64,000 nucleotides of DNA from Euglena gracilis (Eukaryota > Euglenida > Euglenophyceae > Euglenales). This document shows, piece after piece, positions 63,844 to 64,000 of this stretch; within the stretch, counting starts at the first letter, position 1, and every line of letters starts with the position of its first letter. A program made the position numbers and the translations under genes. A model generated the notes under the pieces. The model made no database searches. It had not been told where the DNA came from and was given only the letters and a program-made list of their open reading frames with translations. Location of the stretch: contig CP154954.1 in assembly GCA_039621445.1 (NCBI GenBank), positions 72,485,082 through 72,549,081 on the forward strand. Reading direction: 5' to 3'.

Positions 63844-64000
63844 ATTCCCCCTCCCTTTTTTGGGTTCCGAGTGGGGTCCCCCCACCCTCCTTGAGGGGTT
63901 GAACAGAAACGAAAGGGGTCTGTTCCCAGCCTGTCACGATTTGTCCCTGGGACTTGGCATTGGAAGGTCAGATTCTTTCTCCTGCTGCCCTCCCCCTCCC

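Overview
The window looks like nuclear DNA of a eukaryote, most likely a single-celled protist or alga. Protein-coding signal comes in short pieces separated by introns, a tRNA gene ends in a pol III-type T-run, and transposon relics, minisatellites, a CA tract of about 460 bp and interstitial telomere-like CCCTAA repeats are common. No bacterial operon, rRNA or CRISPR array is visible. Long poly-C and poly-G runs occur throughout and very often sit at the ends of inverted-repeat elements. The species cannot be named from the sequence.

From 1 to 40 kb the window is almost entirely nested mobile DNA. The clearest pieces are: a 406-bp element at 1.45-1.85 kb with a 10-bp target duplication and an uninterrupted copy of its target at 36.7 kb; an inverted-repeat element at 5.34-6.29 kb; a 537-bp hAT-like element at 7.12-7.66 kb; a 3.26-kb tyrosine-recombinase element at 11.85-15.12 kb, whose recombinase gene is split by a further 1.79-kb insertion carrying a tRNA; a hAT transposase relic at 16.9-20.8 kb (minus strand), split by a 1.9-kb inverted-repeat element that has captured an intron-containing piece of elongation factor 1-alpha; an element at 22.9-24.1 kb with a PHD-finger reading frame; a GC-rich satellite at 30.5-31.5 kb; and a second hAT copy at 32.8-33.8 kb.

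From about 40.6 kb to the right edge the plus strand carries scattered exons that I read as one large gene, or its remains. They give an MHYT-type multi-pass membrane region (40.6-47.8 kb), a linker (48.1-56.5 kb) and a class III nucleotidyl cyclase-like fold (57.2-63.8 kb). The expected metal-binding and transition-state residues of the cyclase are not seen. The exons are interrupted by short elements with CAGGGG-type inverted ends and 8-bp target duplications. Removing each element with one duplication restores the reading frame, so these behave as introner-like, transposon-derived introns, which is the most notable system in the window. A 3.5-kb stretch inside the gene (52.5-56.0 kb) holds 13 copies of a short palindrome around AATGCGCA/TGCGCATT found nowhere else in the window.

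Exon borders are approximate, because many do not show plain GT-AG sites. The presence of one gene rather than several is an inference from collinear domain order.
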